NCBI GenBank assembly: GCA_023374025.1
Contig: SIJG01000144.1
Span: 124,001 to 188,000 of the forward strand
Direction of reading: 5' to 3'
Source of the DNA: Heterodera schachtii
Taxonomy: Eukaryota; Nematoda; Chromadorea; Rhabditida; Heteroderidae
DNA: 64,000 nt
Shown: piece by piece, positions 26,371 to 40,291 of the stretch
Position numbering within the stretch: position 1 is the first letter of the stretch
Layout: each line of letters begins with the position of its first letter
The notes under the pieces: model-generated
The model's input: the letters and a program-made list of their open reading frames with translations, nothing else
What the model was told of the DNA's origin: nothing
The model's database searches: none
Translations under genes and position numbers: made by a program

Positions 26371-27906
26371 AAAAATTTAAGACTATTTAGTAACAAAAGT
26401 CCCTAATCTTTTATGATTATCAAAAGGTTTAATGGAACATTTATTTTTTTCGAAAAGAAGTGAAGCTAATTTCTATTTAAAGTCAAAACAACTGTCAAAA
26501 TAATGATTAAAATTTCATATTTATTTAACTGTTCTCCTTTTTTCAAAACTTATGGATAGGAATGATGATTGTTAGTTTTAGTTTTCTTTTTACTTATCAT
26601 TTAATAGAATTTTATATTATATTTATGTTACTTTTTTTTCTATACCTTATTTTTATTATTGATATTTATAATTTTATTCGGTCATTTATAAGATATTTTT
26701 CAACATTTAAACTTGGCAGGTCAATGTTGTTTTTTTCCATCAGCGACTCATGAATTGAATAAAAACATATATTTTATTTTTTTCAGTAAAATAAATCAAA
26801 ATTATCAATTTTAAAATTAAATATTTTACTAATACTAATTAATTAATCAAAAGTTGATTAAATAAACTGTGTATATTAAAATTTAAATGAAATATTTTTA
26901 TAAATATAAAGAGTAGTTGATTTTAATTTTGTTTTTTATTTAATTTTTAATTCTATTGAAATACCTGAATTGAGTAATTCTTTTTAAGCGAAATTAACAA
27001 TTATTTTTAAGATTTTGAGTTATCAAAATTCCATTCTGCGAAATAATTTAATTAATTTTATTTAAAACTAATTTTTTTTATTAGTCGCCTTTATAAATTC
27101 ATAAAATATTTCTTGCTTTTTAGCTCAAAAACTATTATAAAATTACTAAAGTAATCGTTATTAAGTTATTTTTAATTACGACTGTTATTCATTTTTAAAT
27201 TATTAAATCGTCAGAAAACAAAAATAATTTATAAAATTTTAATGTTTTATATTCTTTTCTTTTTTTGTTTAACGGAGAAATTTGTATAAATTTATTTAAA
27301 TGTATATTAAAAACAAATTGGGTATTTATAAAAAATTATCATTTAGTTATTGATTAACTGATATTATTTCTCTTTTACAAATTTGCACCTTATATCCAAA
27401 ATTAGAACAATTGTTAGTCGGTGCAATGCGAAAGTCCAGTTAAATATATATTTTTTAAATGTTTTTTCTAATTTTAAAATTATTAAATATTTGCTACGGA
27501 AAAAGATAATTATAAATTTGAATAAATATTTAACGATCTCTTAATTTTTCTTTTAACTTACAGTTAGGTTTTTCATTCATTATATATATTAATTCGCCTG
27601 CAAGCTTAATTATATTTATCCTTTTGAATTATTTCCATCCTTTTAAACAGCGGTATGTTTTACAATCGTTAATTTTTCTTATTATTTTAATCATTGTACT
27701 TTTATTTTGATAAATTTATTTATATTTTTTAAATGAAAATTTACCTAATATAATTTTTTTTGAAAATTTATCTTTTTATTGAGTAACACATTATTCCGAA
27801 TTTATATAATATAAATATTATTTTTACTCTCATGGGTAAAACCCGTATTCGTATTCGAATCGATTTGATGAGTTCAATTTTTTTAGTTTTAAAACATTTA
27901 AATTTT

Positions 27907-27963
27907 GTTGATTCATATTTATTAATTTAGATTTTCATTATTTTTGCTGTTTTAGTAGCATGA
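27907..27963 (-). repeat. Desert homology segment, copy 2
   Basis: Partner of 8981-9034 in the same orientation. Both copies lie in T-rich domains, which suggests the domains share ancestry. Confidence 0.65.
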
Positions 27964-30900
27964 TGAAGCTCTATTCTGCAAACATACTTCAGTGTTTTTT
28001 ATGGTGACAGTATTAAATTATTTTTTAAATTCTATTAAGTTAAAAAGAAATTAATTTAGGCATTATTTACAAATTTGAGTCTGCATTAAGTAATTCAGGC
28101 CTTAATTTTGAGTAATTTTAAATTATACGATTTTAAATATTTTTGTTTTTTTTAAATACAAATATTGCTACTTTAAATTAATAAATTTTTAGATCACTTT
28201 ATTTTTTGGTAATAGAACATATTAAGTTGCATTAGGTGTACAAATTATGCAAAGTCTCATGCATCCGTACTTTTGGGCAGGTTAAAAAATAAATTATTTC
28301 ATTTCTTTTTAATTCAATGCTTAACACTTTATTTTTTTAATAAGATTTTTCGATAAAGTTAAGAATTTGCTTTTTTAACCATTAAAAAATCTATTTTTAA
28401 TTTTTTTTTTCTAATTTGTAAGTTTTTTTGTCACTAGATTGCTTCTAATTTAGGTTTTGTATTTAATTTTTTGGAAATTTTTATTTATTTGGATTTTAAG
28501 TTCAAAGACAAAGAAAATTTGTCATAATATCACCTTACTCAAATAAATCAGAAAAAATTTGATTGATGAATTATGAGTCAATTTATTATTTATTTATCAG
28601 TTATATTTAATTAGTTAAAATAATAAGAAAAATCAGTTTTTTTTTGAGTTTACCAAATTATGAAAATTAATTATATTAAACTCAATGAAAAAAAATTTAT
28701 GGTAAAAATTCGGTTTAAAAATAGCTTTTTTTCAATGTGAGTTTTTGAAACCGACGTGTAAATAAAAATTATATAATATAGCATTAAATGAAAAATATTG
28801 AAATAAACAAAATCGAAGTTTAAATTTAAAAAATTATAAAATCATTACAAGTCATGCATGACATGACATTAATACTTAAGAATATATTTAAATACAGTAT
28901 AAAATATATTTTATTATTATTGCTATAGAAAATGTCAAGAAAAACTTAACTCATAAAACAACCAATATTTTAATTCAAAATAAAATTATGGAAAAAAAAT
29001 TTCTTTTATGATGGTTGAAATTGCCTATATGAAAAATGGTTAAGTTAAATATTTTAATATATAAATAAAAAATGAATACTATTAACCATTATAAAAAATA
29101 CATAAAATTAATTATTTTAGTGCAACAATATTAATAGATCGGACACATCATTGAAATTGAATAGAGATCCATAAATTATGTATAAATAAACATTTTTTAA
29201 ATTTATTATTAAAAAACTAGATTTTGAGTCCGTTTGGTCAAGCTAGCAACAAAGATAAAATAGAAAGAAACTAACCCGAGCAATAATTGCTATGAAAATT
29301 TAAAATAAAAATTATCATTAATAAAAATACTTAAAAAACTGAATATACTAATTGTTAATTAAAAAAAATTTTTTATTTGTAAATAAACATCAACATAAAT
29401 TAATGGATTTACAAATTTATTATTTAAAGTAAAGTAAATTTTACTCACATTTAAAATGATCATAACACCTCAATTATTTTATTAAAAAGCAAAATATCAG
29501 AAAAAAACTGCTTTATAATTATTTATAAAATTAAAATAATTTAAATATTGTTCAACAAAAATAGAAAAAAAAATTCAATTCAAAAAGAAAAAAAATCAAT
29601 CTCAATTATTAATAAAAAAAAAATTACTTTAATTGATGCTTCCAAATGTTATAATCAAAAATTTATACAATTTATGATATATGAATTAACATTAAATAAA
29701 TAAGTAAAATTAATGTAATATTATAATAAAACCAGCGAGATTCTTACATTGTCGAAAAAATAAAAATATTATGGAATTGTTCACAGAATAAGGATATTTA
29801 AATTTATAATTTTTTAAATCCTCCAATTTGTTGTTTTTTAAAGAAAATTCGCTAACTCAGTTTGAAATATTTTAAAAATAAATATACTATTGTTATGATT
29901 AATTATATTCGTTGCAAAAATTTATTTTCCAATAATTATAAATATACAGCAAGAGTAATGGAAAAATATTAATTAAACGAAAATCAAATAATATAAGTGA
30001 CGCAAAGATCAAAATGATATAGAATGATAAAAAATTATTAAAATGAAGTATGTTTAACCTTAATGAATCAAAAGATAAATCAAAAATTCATTAATTTACA
30101 AATGAAAAGAATATATTTATGTGCATTAAATTTCAATAGGTTTCTTTTAATTTTTATTCAATATTTTTCAAAATACAAAATTTAATAATGGAGGAATAAT
30201 TTAATATTCGAAATCAAAATGAGAATGTATGACGATCATCATTTTAACAATAAGCGCAAAATTATTTTTCATTTTTTAAATGATATTATTTATTTTATTC
30301 ACTGTAATTTATTTTATTGGTTTTTATGCTTAAGGCTCCATATAAAAAATATACGGAATAAAATAATTTATTGAATCCTATTAAATAATTTAAAAAGGTA
30401 GACCAATCTATTCTATGAATAAAAATATAATCTAAATAAAATATATTTTAAAATCAAAAAAATAATAAAAAATGTAAAAAGATGATTAGTTATTTCCTAA
30501 GAGTTTATATTTGTGTAAAACTATTAAATCGTAAAATATTTTTACATTATTAAATTGAATAAATTAATCAATTTAAAAATATTATATAATACTTATTTTG
30601 ATTAATTGATTTTTTGATTAATTTGTTCTTATTGATTGAATTTTTTAAAATAATATTCGAAACCTCGACTTTGGAGAATATATACTTATTTTTTGCTGAT
30701 TACGGATGGAATTTGCGGTATAAATATATCTAAGAAAATAAATAATTAATGTTTATTTTTAAAACTTGTACTAATAAGAAGGACAAAAATATATATTAAA
30801 ATAAAACGCATTAATGAAAACATATTTCTTAATAAATAAGGTTAACAAAGAAAAAAACTAAAAAATTTATTCCTACTTATTAACTTATTTAAATTATTTG

Positions 30901-33900
30901 AAAAATTAATTATCAATAATAAATCCTCTATCATATTAAAATTTATTTACATTTTATTACTTAATTACTGGCCAGTAAATTTTTATTTAAAAAAGTTCTA
31001 ATTAGTAAATTTATTTTTAATTATATATATAAATAAAGTATTTTTTATATTATAAGTAAACGGTTCAAAAATATAAGCATAATTAATTTTAACTCAACTG
31101 CAAGTCTTACATTTTTTGTTTTCCTACCCTTGGCGGAATTTAAGAAACGACCCACCACGGAGCAAAACGAGCAAAATATTGAAGAAATTTTTATTTTTTG
31201 CTTTTGTTGGAAATTTATTTAATTTGATTTTTATTTTTCTAAAATGGAATAAGTGTTAATATTTAATACCTTTTTTTCTTGCAAATAATTTGATTGGTTT
31301 ATTTTATATATTTAGGTCAGTGTCAGTCAAAAAGCAACAAAAACCGAAGAATTAACTTGACCTTAATATTTTCACTCTTGTGGGATATCTCGTGATAAGG
31401 TGGTCGCTTTTTATAAATTAAATAAAAAAATTGTAATATATATTAACTAGTGAATTTTTTTCTCTGGTTTTTTTATATTTTTATTTTTTATTTAACATAA
31501 TTATTGTTTTAAAATGAATAAATATATATTTTGACTTAAATATTGTCAAATAATCATCGCTTAATCAATAAATTAAAATCTGAATATTTTATTTAATTTC
31601 AAATTTATTTGATGATGGAATTATTTCACTTTTAAATAATTATTACCAAAAACTCATAAAATAATAAAAAATATAATATATTGAACATTAATTTCATATT
31701 TCAATCTTTCTATTTAATTCTTTGATAAATTATGCATTATATTAAAGTGTTTTTTAATTATTATTTTCTCATTTATGTTTATTAATTGAATAAATAGTTA
31801 AATCTTTTAAATATTTTTACTTTATATTGTTTTTTTCAAAATATTGTTTATTATTATTAAATTTGCATATTCTTTCAGTTATTTTAATCCGCTAATTCTT
31901 TTCTAAATTTTTTTTCATCACATGATTTGCGTAACAAAATAAATTATTAAATTCTTTATTTTCATGAAGGAACAAATTTATTTTCCTTCAAATATAATAA
32001 ATTTTGAACATTTTATGCAAAGATATTTACTTTTCCACATTTAGAAATTGTTATTTATTAATGATAAGGTAATAAGCAAAAAAGTGGCGCAAAAGATTAA
32101 TTACGTTCAAGAAAAAATAAATAATAGATCTATAATTATAAATATATGTTCATCGGAATCAAGACAAATAAATAAAAAATTATAAATATTATCTAATCGA
32201 TAATAGTTTTAAAATAATTTAATTTAATAAATTAATAAAAATAAAATTTTATTTTTAATTTTGTAGCTTTTTCTAGCTATAATATTTTATTTGTTAATAG
32301 GTATTTTTCATTAATATATTTAACTTAATAATTTTTTGGTGTTCATATTTATTGGATGGTTTTATTTTTGGTTTAATTATAATAAACTTGCTAAGTAGAC
32401 AAAAAACTACAACAGTTTCTTGGATTATTAAAAATAAATATATTTTATTTTCTTTCTAATTCAATGCATTTGTTATCATAAAATAAATTAATGTTTTTTG
32501 GTTTTAACATTTGGTTATTGATATTTATATTTCAATATTCTTCATGAGTGCATTTAGAAATGACATATGTTAAATTTAAAAAAGTTTTTATGTTAAATTG
32601 TTATTTACTATTACGATTCATCTTTTGTTATTGCCCGCCAAAATCATATATTTATTTATTTGTTAGTTAATTTTTTAATTTCCGCTTTCTTCACATTTTT
32701 AAAGAAACCTTTTTGAAGAATGATGAATTAAACAATATATTTATTATTTTTAATTTAAATTACTTTAAGATATTTCATTTCATACTAATTCAATAATATA
32801 AGTTGATATGGAAGCGAATTTATCAAGCAGAAGGTTTAGAGTTTGGTTAAATAAGCCTTTTTTATTTAAATATTTCTATTTATTTTAAAAAATTTTAAAT
32901 TAAAGTATATATGTATTTTTAAATTTATTTATTTCGTATTTAGAATTATATTAAATAAAGATCAATTTCTTAATAATTTGTATATATATATATTTATTTC
33001 ATGTCTTTAATTTGATTTCTTTGGAGAAAATTGTTTTACATAATCGGATTGTCAATTATCAATCTATTTCAAAATTCGATTATCAAACAAATATTGATTT
33101 TCCTAAATTAAATTATGTTATTAATTAAAAATTTAACCTTTATTATTTTCATTAAAAAATATTAAAATAATTTGAAAAAAATAAATTGGATTTCAAAATA
33201 AAAATTTAGTAAAGTTAAATTTTTTGTAAAAAATTAAAAAATTCTGATTTTAATATTCTTAAATTACATAATTTTTTCTAGAAAATCGTGATTTTGTTAG
33301 CAACCAAAATTCAGTACAAAAATTATCTAACTATTGAAAGTTTATTGATTTTTTATTACATCATAAACAAATATAAACCAAAGATTTTCGATTGTTTTAT
33401 TCAATTCTAAAGATGGTTTGTTTGTAAAAATAGTAAAATAATATGGGCAATGAAATTACAAAATTGCTTTGCTTTTTTTGCATATAAATAATTTTATAAT
33501 GCTGAGTTTTTTTTTTTTTTTTTTGCATTTTTTCAATAATTTTTAGAATTTTATTTTTTGAAAACTTTTTAAAATATTTGTAATTATTCTGTGCGTTAAT
33601 TTTGGGTGTTATTCACATAAATTGTTACTTTTATCTTTATTAAATTTAAAGAATATAATGGAAGATTTGATGAGAAATTGTATTTATTATACACAGTTAC
33701 AAATATTCTTTTAATTTAGTAAACAATCAAAGAATTTAAAGAATGTAAACTAATAGTTAAAATAGTTATAAACGTAATTCTTCTTGAAAATAAATTTGAT
33801 TATGTTTAATTTATGTTGCGCATATTTTAATATTTAATGCCTTTTGTTTTTAACAATGAATTAATATTTTATTAAGAAATTATCATTATTCAAAAATATA

Positions 33901-34746
33901 TAAAATGGAAAGTGCGAATAATGAATTTTTCGAATTCTATTAATTTTAAAAAAACTATTACTAACTTGATATTATTCATTTAATTTCATTTTTTTAAATT
34001 AAAAACACCAGAGTGCTTAAATTATTAGGTTAAAATAAATAAATATTAAAATTTATAAACAAAAAATTAAATTATTAATTCATTAAGACGACTTAAAATT
34101 AATGAGATCATGAGAATATGGAATCTACTGCTATAAGAAAAAAATATATAAACAATAAAAAAATTTTTTAAATTACACACAAACAATTTTTGTTAATTAG
34201 ATAGAAAAATTAAAACTGTAATATTTAATATTTTATCTTAAATAAACCTGAAAAGAATTGGAAATAAAATTAATTTCTAATAAAATTAAATCAATAACGA
34301 TTATTTTAATTGTTCCAAAATAGTACTGCTGGGCATAGTGCTTTTCAAAACAAATCTCAATTTAATAAAAAATTAATGTCAAATCACATTTTCATTAAAA
34401 ATGAATCAAAATAAATTGTAACAAAATAATTAATTTAATTTTTCAAGTTTTTGCGTGCAAAAATTTATAAATTAATAAATAAATAAGATTTGAAGAAGAT
34501 CACAAATTTTATTTTAAAAAAGTTTCGAAAAAATGTATAATAAATGTTTTAGTTAAATAAAAGATATTAAAAATTATTAAATTAGAAACGAGAAATTAAA
34601 AAATACACCAAAAAAATTAAAACAAAAATTATTTAATTCTTTTAAATAATATTCAAAGAAAAAAGATAATTAAATTATTGATAAAAAACAATAATTTTAT
34701 TGAAGGAACATGCGAATCAAAAGACCGAAGCTAATCTCCATAGAAA

Positions 34747-34796
34747 AGGACATTTCGACAGAAATATTATAAATTTGCGGAGGGGACTTTCGACAG
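34747..34796 (+). repeat. ggactttcgacag words, plus orientation
   Basis: Two copies (ggacatttcgacag and ggggactttcgacag) lie 35 bp apart. The same word recurs inverted at 35146-35238. Confidence 0.7.
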
Positions 34797-35145
34797 AAAA
34801 ATTAATTGAATTTCAAATTAGAGGATACAAAAACGTAAAATTTTCTTCAAAACAACAAAATGAAGCCAAATTGTATCGCATAACAATTTTTAAATCTAAA
34901 ATTTTTTACCGAAAATAAATTTAGAAATTTTTCATACTTCTTGTGTCTGTAATTTTGAAAATTTTAGGAGCCGCTTTTTAAGGGTGTATTTTTCTATAAA
35001 ATTTTGCTAGGTAAAAAAACGGTTCTCTAGTTATTCTGGTTTAGCACAATATATATATTAGTATCTTAATTAAAGAAAAAAAATTTAGTAAAATTGACAA
35101 GCAATTTAATTTATTTTAATAAGAATTATTTGTTTGTTTTATTTA

Positions 35146-35238
35146 CTGTCGAAAAGTCCATTATTTTTTGTTTTAGTGTCGAAAAGTCCTTCACTGTCGA
35201 AATGTCCTTTGCTGTCGAAAAGTCCTTCTGTCGAAATT
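35146..35238 (-). repeat. ctgtcgaaaagtcc minisatellite
   Basis: Five copies of (c/g)tgtcgaaa(a/t)gtcc at irregular 16-30 bp spacing, the last decayed. They are inverted relative to the two copies at 34.75-34.80 kb. The short minus frame with GLFDSKGHFD repeats is a by-product. Confidence 0.85.
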
Positions 35239-35239
35239 C

Positions 35240-38200
35240 GATCTAATCCAAAATAATTAAAATAAATAATTAACCATATTATTAAATTAGAGCCATAAAC
35301 GCATAAAAAACAATTATTAACTAAATATAGTAATGAATGTAATAACATTTGATCTTTGAAAATATATTTATAAAAGTTTTAAAAAATGGATTAGAAAGGC
35401 TTTAGTAATCTTAAAGGATATTAAAAATTAATAAATGAAAAAAAAATCAATTGTGATAAATATTTCCATTGGTTTTAGTATTATTACTAAAAATAACATT
35501 TTCGTTCATTAAATAATAATTTTTAATTTTGTCAATCCAATTAATAACATGCTTATAAAAATTTGGTCAATCATTGAATATATTCAAATCGACAATTATA
35601 TGCTTACTGTTAAAAAAAGCATAATTAAATTTAAAATAAATAAATGAATATTTAGTAATTTAACTTAAAATTAATAATTAAATCGAAAAATTAAAAAAAA
35701 TAACAACTTAAATTTGTTAAAAATGTCAATAAACTGATTTTAAATGTCAGAGTAAACACTAAGCATGGTTGAATAATTTTAACACAAGTTATTTCCGATA
35801 CCTTAATAAATGTACTCAATTAATAAATAATAAAGTCAAATTAATAAATAATTAAAGAAATTATGGAAAACGAAATGCCAGGTTATATAATAAAACAAAA
35901 TTTATACATTCAAAACTTTATAATCCTTTCATCATTAAATATGAATTGATTATGTTGCTTAATAAATCGTTTAAAATGATAATAAATTAAAAAAAGAAAT
36001 AATAATATAATTTTTTAAAATTATATATATTCACTCAAATAAGTAATAAATAAAATTTAAAAATTTCAAAAATAAATAGATTATTTGCCAAAAATCGACA
36101 ATAATGAAATCAAATTTTTAGGAAAAATAAATAGAATGTTTGATTGTTAAATGCTGTACTGTTTAAATAATTATTGCGTTTTTAATGAAACTCATTCTAC
36201 CAGTGTTAAGCCAATTTTCGTTGATTTTTTCATTAAGAAAAATTGTTATTTTTTTATTTTTAAATGTTTTTTATCATTAAAAAAACTAATTATCAGCGGT
36301 AAATGAAGTCTTTGCGAATACAACGATTTTTTGATTTGTACTAAATTGACTGTAACGGTTAATTTAATTAGACGTGGTATTTTTTACCGATTTTGGTAAA
36401 TTTTACCGATTTTACAATTTTTATCGATCAATTCAGACCGTTCCTTTCATAATTTCTAGTAATTACAAAAGTCAAAATGTGACAAAAAAAGGGGACGACA
36501 TGAAAAAGACACGAAATTTCGCAACACCCCGGATTGGAAGCTTTGAAAACCTTTTAATTAGAATTTTTGCTCTCAAAAAGTTTCTTTTAAATTAGTATTT
36601 AAAGCGTTAAATTTTCATAAATTTAAACTAGCAAAGTTTATATAATTTTCTTTATACAAAAAATTAAATACCATAACTTTATTTTAAAAGTATCTTAAAT
36701 TTAGTGTAACAATAAAACTGGTTATAAACCAAGTGATAATAAATTGCTATTGACAAGAATTAAAAAAAAATTATTTGGGGATTTGATTAATTAATTTCAC
36801 TTATTTATTGAGTCAAAAAATAAGGTGAAATGAGGTAAATGGTAAGCAGAACAAAAAAATATATAAAATCAAACAATTTTAGTATTAATTAAACTTTAAA
36901 AATTCGGAAAATAACTTATATAACGGAATTAATTTTACGAAATTATGCAATACTTTTCAAGTTCTTAGATATTATAAGAATATAACATAATACAATAGGA
37001 ATATTATTAAAAAGTATTAAAATATAATAATCCAAAATAAAATGCAAATAAAATGATATAATGATAATTATTTTTTAACGTCACTCCCGGATCAATATTT
37101 TGGCAATTTTCCGGAGAAAGGCTTAATGAAAATAAACCATTTTTAATGAGAATTAACAAAGAACTGTTTACTAAAAAAGACTACATAAGATAATTAATGG
37201 GTTAATTATGTGATTAAATGGCCCAGTTTTTATCATGAATAAAAACCAAAAAATTGCCCCTGAACGAGTAACAAAGTTTCAAACATCAAAAATACTGGTC
37301 CTAAATTAATAGAATTTAATTTTATCTTCTAAACAATACCAAAAAAATTTCATTAAAATTCATAAGAAGCTTATAGATAAATTTTAGTTTTCAAAAGTAC
37401 AATTATTATTAACAAAATTTTAAATCAATCTTTTTTTTCATCATATATTTATTTTACGATACAAAAGCAATTGTTATTAAAAAGTTTATGAAACAAATAA
37501 TAATCATTTAACAAAAACAGAATAAAATTATAATATTTTATTAAGTGCAAGTACTGAAAAATAAATGGTTCAATAAATTAAAATTATTTCATTTTTTATA
37601 GAATGAATAAAATATTTTAACTCTTTTATTGATTTTTAGATATTATAATTTTTAAATTACTTTAAAACACCTTAGTTTTAAAAAAAGTCTAATTATAAAA
37701 ATATTAAATAAATTATTATTTTGGTTTTCAATTTTTTTTATCTTTTCATTCTCACAAAAAAAATATTTATTTTGTTATAAATTATTTTAAAAAAAATAAT
37801 TAAATTAATTGCTTGAAAAAGAATTAAATAAAGAATTACAATTTGATTATTTCTTATAAAGAAAAATACTATTAATCTCTTTTAAAATTGAAAAAGCATA
37901 ATAAGTAAACAAAATATAGATAACAATCACGATGCATTGATGAGTGAAATTAAGACGAGAGTTTATATCTCTTTTGTAAAAATAATTTCAAAGAAATTAA
38001 TATTCATACATTTTTAAAATAAATAAAGAAAATACTGCGCATAAATCACGGCAAAAAATTAACAAACTTTGGGGTTTTGGGTAAAATTTTGAATTTATAA
38101 GAAATAATGCAGTAATACATAAAAAATTAGCATTAAATTTAAATGTATTTATGAGTTTTGATTATTTGAAAAATTTGAAAAGAAAAATAACTCTAACTTT

Positions 38201-39689
38201 TAAACTTTATTAATTGATAAATAGCAAATATTGCGTTTAAATTATAATGTTTAATGCATAAAACAAGACAATTAAATAAATTAAATACAAGATTTCTATT
38301 TTATTTTAAATCTTTTTTAATTTGATCTTACAAAAAAACTTCAACCATGTGCTTCAGCAAGAATAATTATTGAAAAAAAATAAAATACGAGATTATTAAG
38401 TAAAACTTTATTAATTGCCTTTAATTTTAGCATAAAAATTAGAATTAAAAAATGAAAAAAATAAAAAATCACTTAAGCATTTAATCTTTTTAAAACGTTT
38501 TTATAAAATAAATAGAAATTGTTTCTTTTTACATTTTATTATAAAGTTTAATTATTATATTCTGTCGGGTTTTGTGCAGAATATTACTATCAGTAAAAAA
38601 ATTTAAAGAACAAATGAAAAATTATAATATTGAAAAATATTTCATTTTCACTTATTTATTAATAAAAATACCTTAATGATAATAAAATGATTTATTTATA
38701 AAAAAATAAAAATATTAAAGAAATGTTTAAAACAATATTTCTAATGCACTTTTAGTAAAAAACATTTCATAAAAATTTTAGACATATATTTTCATTTAAT
38801 TAAATTAATAATACTATTTCAAAAATTATAAAAATGCATTAAAAATTTAATTTACTAAAAATTAATTAAAAAATTTATGTTAAAGGGAATTTAATAAATA
38901 TATTTACTTTAAATAATTTTTTGAACAAGTAAAGAAACGACTTAAAGTCAATATAGAAAAAGTTAATACAATAAAAATTGGTTTTTCTTTAAAATTTTCC
39001 TCAAGAATACAAATTATTCAAATGAATGAAAAAGACACTTGATAAATAATGTAGTTTTTTTTAAAAAAAAATTTTATTTTATTTATAATTCATTAAATTG
39101 AATAAATTAAAATTTTTTTAATTGAATTAAATACCAAAAAAGCCAAAAAAAAAAATTAATATTTGCGTCAATGTACATTGAAGAAAATAATTAATTAAAC
39201 TAAATTACAAAATAGTTCTTACAAATCTTATTTATATGTTATAAAAGAAAATATTCTTTTTAAAAAAATACTTACGACAATAATTAATTAATTTTTTAAT
39301 TTAAAAATAAAAGTTACCCTCGTCAAAACTTAAACATCTCATCAACTTTTTAGATTACATAATCTCGAAGACAATTTTATTATTAGAAATTATATAAATT
39401 GAAAAATCTTTCGAAAATAAAATATATTTAAAACCTTAAAATCTCTAATTTTAAATTCCATGTAAATTTAATTATGTTCACTTTTCACAATAACTAATTT
39501 ATCAACATAAATTAATTATTTGTTTAAATTTAATCCCAAATGAAGATTTTAAATTTATAAATAATTTTATAAGGTAATTTATACTCAATGTTATATATGT
39601 ATAAAATGAAAAATATTTTAATTAAATTTGTTTATTTGAATTAATTAAAAAAAACTTATTTTGGTACTATAAATGATGGAATTAACCTA
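35240..39689. other. AT desert, mostly A-rich on the plus strand
   Basis: Contains repeat C copy 2. A more complex patch at 36370-36560 has ttttaccgatttt words twice and a gacatgaaaaagacacg stretch. That patch is not recognised and lacks splice context. Confidence 0.55.
37101..37162 (+). repeat. Dispersed repeat C, copy 2
   Basis: Partner of 26310-26370, sharing ggcaattttccggagaaagg, cttaatgaa and atgagaattaacaaaga. Confidence 0.7.
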
Positions 39690-39710
39690 TGCTGTCAACG
39701 TGACAAAGAT

Positions 39711-39812
39711 GCTGTCAACGTGACAAGAAAATTAAATAAAAAAAACTTTTCCAAGCTTAAGCCTAGAGAATCTTCTAATAATTTAAAAATTAAACAAAAA
39801 AATGTTCAAAAA
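39711..39812 (+). repeat. Dispersed repeat D, copy 1, with a 20-bp tandem duplication at its start
   Basis: tgctgtcaacgtgacaa occurs twice (39690 and 39710). The following gacaagaaaatt, agagaatct.ctaataattt and aaaaaatgt.caaaa blocks match 47540-47640. Confidence 0.65.
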
Positions 39813-40046
39813 AATTATCAGAAAGATAAATAAAAAATTTATATAGATTAAAAATAATTAAAAATATAATAATAAACTTAAAATTAATTGATTTTAAATT
39901 TTTTATTCACAAACTTTTGAATTATTATCCCTTTTTTTGAAAATAAATAATATGAATGATATTTTATTTTATATTTTATCTTAATTTTAATTATTTTTTT
40001 AGGAAAATAAAAAACATTTTTAATCAAATAGAACCAAAAGACAATT

Positions 40047-40291
40047 ACAATTTTGTTTGTGGGGCATAAATTATTATTTTAGAAATTTTTTTATGAATAT
40101 TCATATTCTTGAATAAAAAAATAAAAAATATATATTGGAAAACTAAATTAAATAAACCAAATAATATTTACAATTTTACTTGTGGGGCATAAATTATTAT
40201 TTTAGAAATTTTTTTATGAATATTCATATTCTTGAATAAAAAAATAAAAATATATATTGGAAAACTAAATTAAATAAACCAAATAATATTC
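40047..40291 (+). repeat. Tandem duplication, 123-bp unit, two copies
   Basis: ggggcataaattatt recurs at 40061 and 40184. The two units are almost identical through ttcttgaataaaa and aaccaaataatatt. This is a recent simple duplication with no gene content. Confidence 0.92.

Larger units (their letters stand above)
25142..34699. other. AT desert with alternating strand composition
   Basis: Roughly A-rich 25.2-26.3 kb, T-rich 26.5-28.6 kb, A-rich 28.7-31.0 kb, T-rich 31.1-34.0 kb, then A-rich. It holds repeat C, the homology segment at 27.9 kb and catgagaata motifs. Small complex islands (29.23-29.29, 30.66-30.72 and 31.11-31.40 kb) look unlike the rest, but no exon could be defended in them. 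Confidence 0.55.

Noticed and set aside
35139..35348. Frame with GLFDSKGHFD peptide repeats
   Set aside because: The peptide repeat follows from irregularly spaced DNA words; there are no splice or start signals and no constraint.
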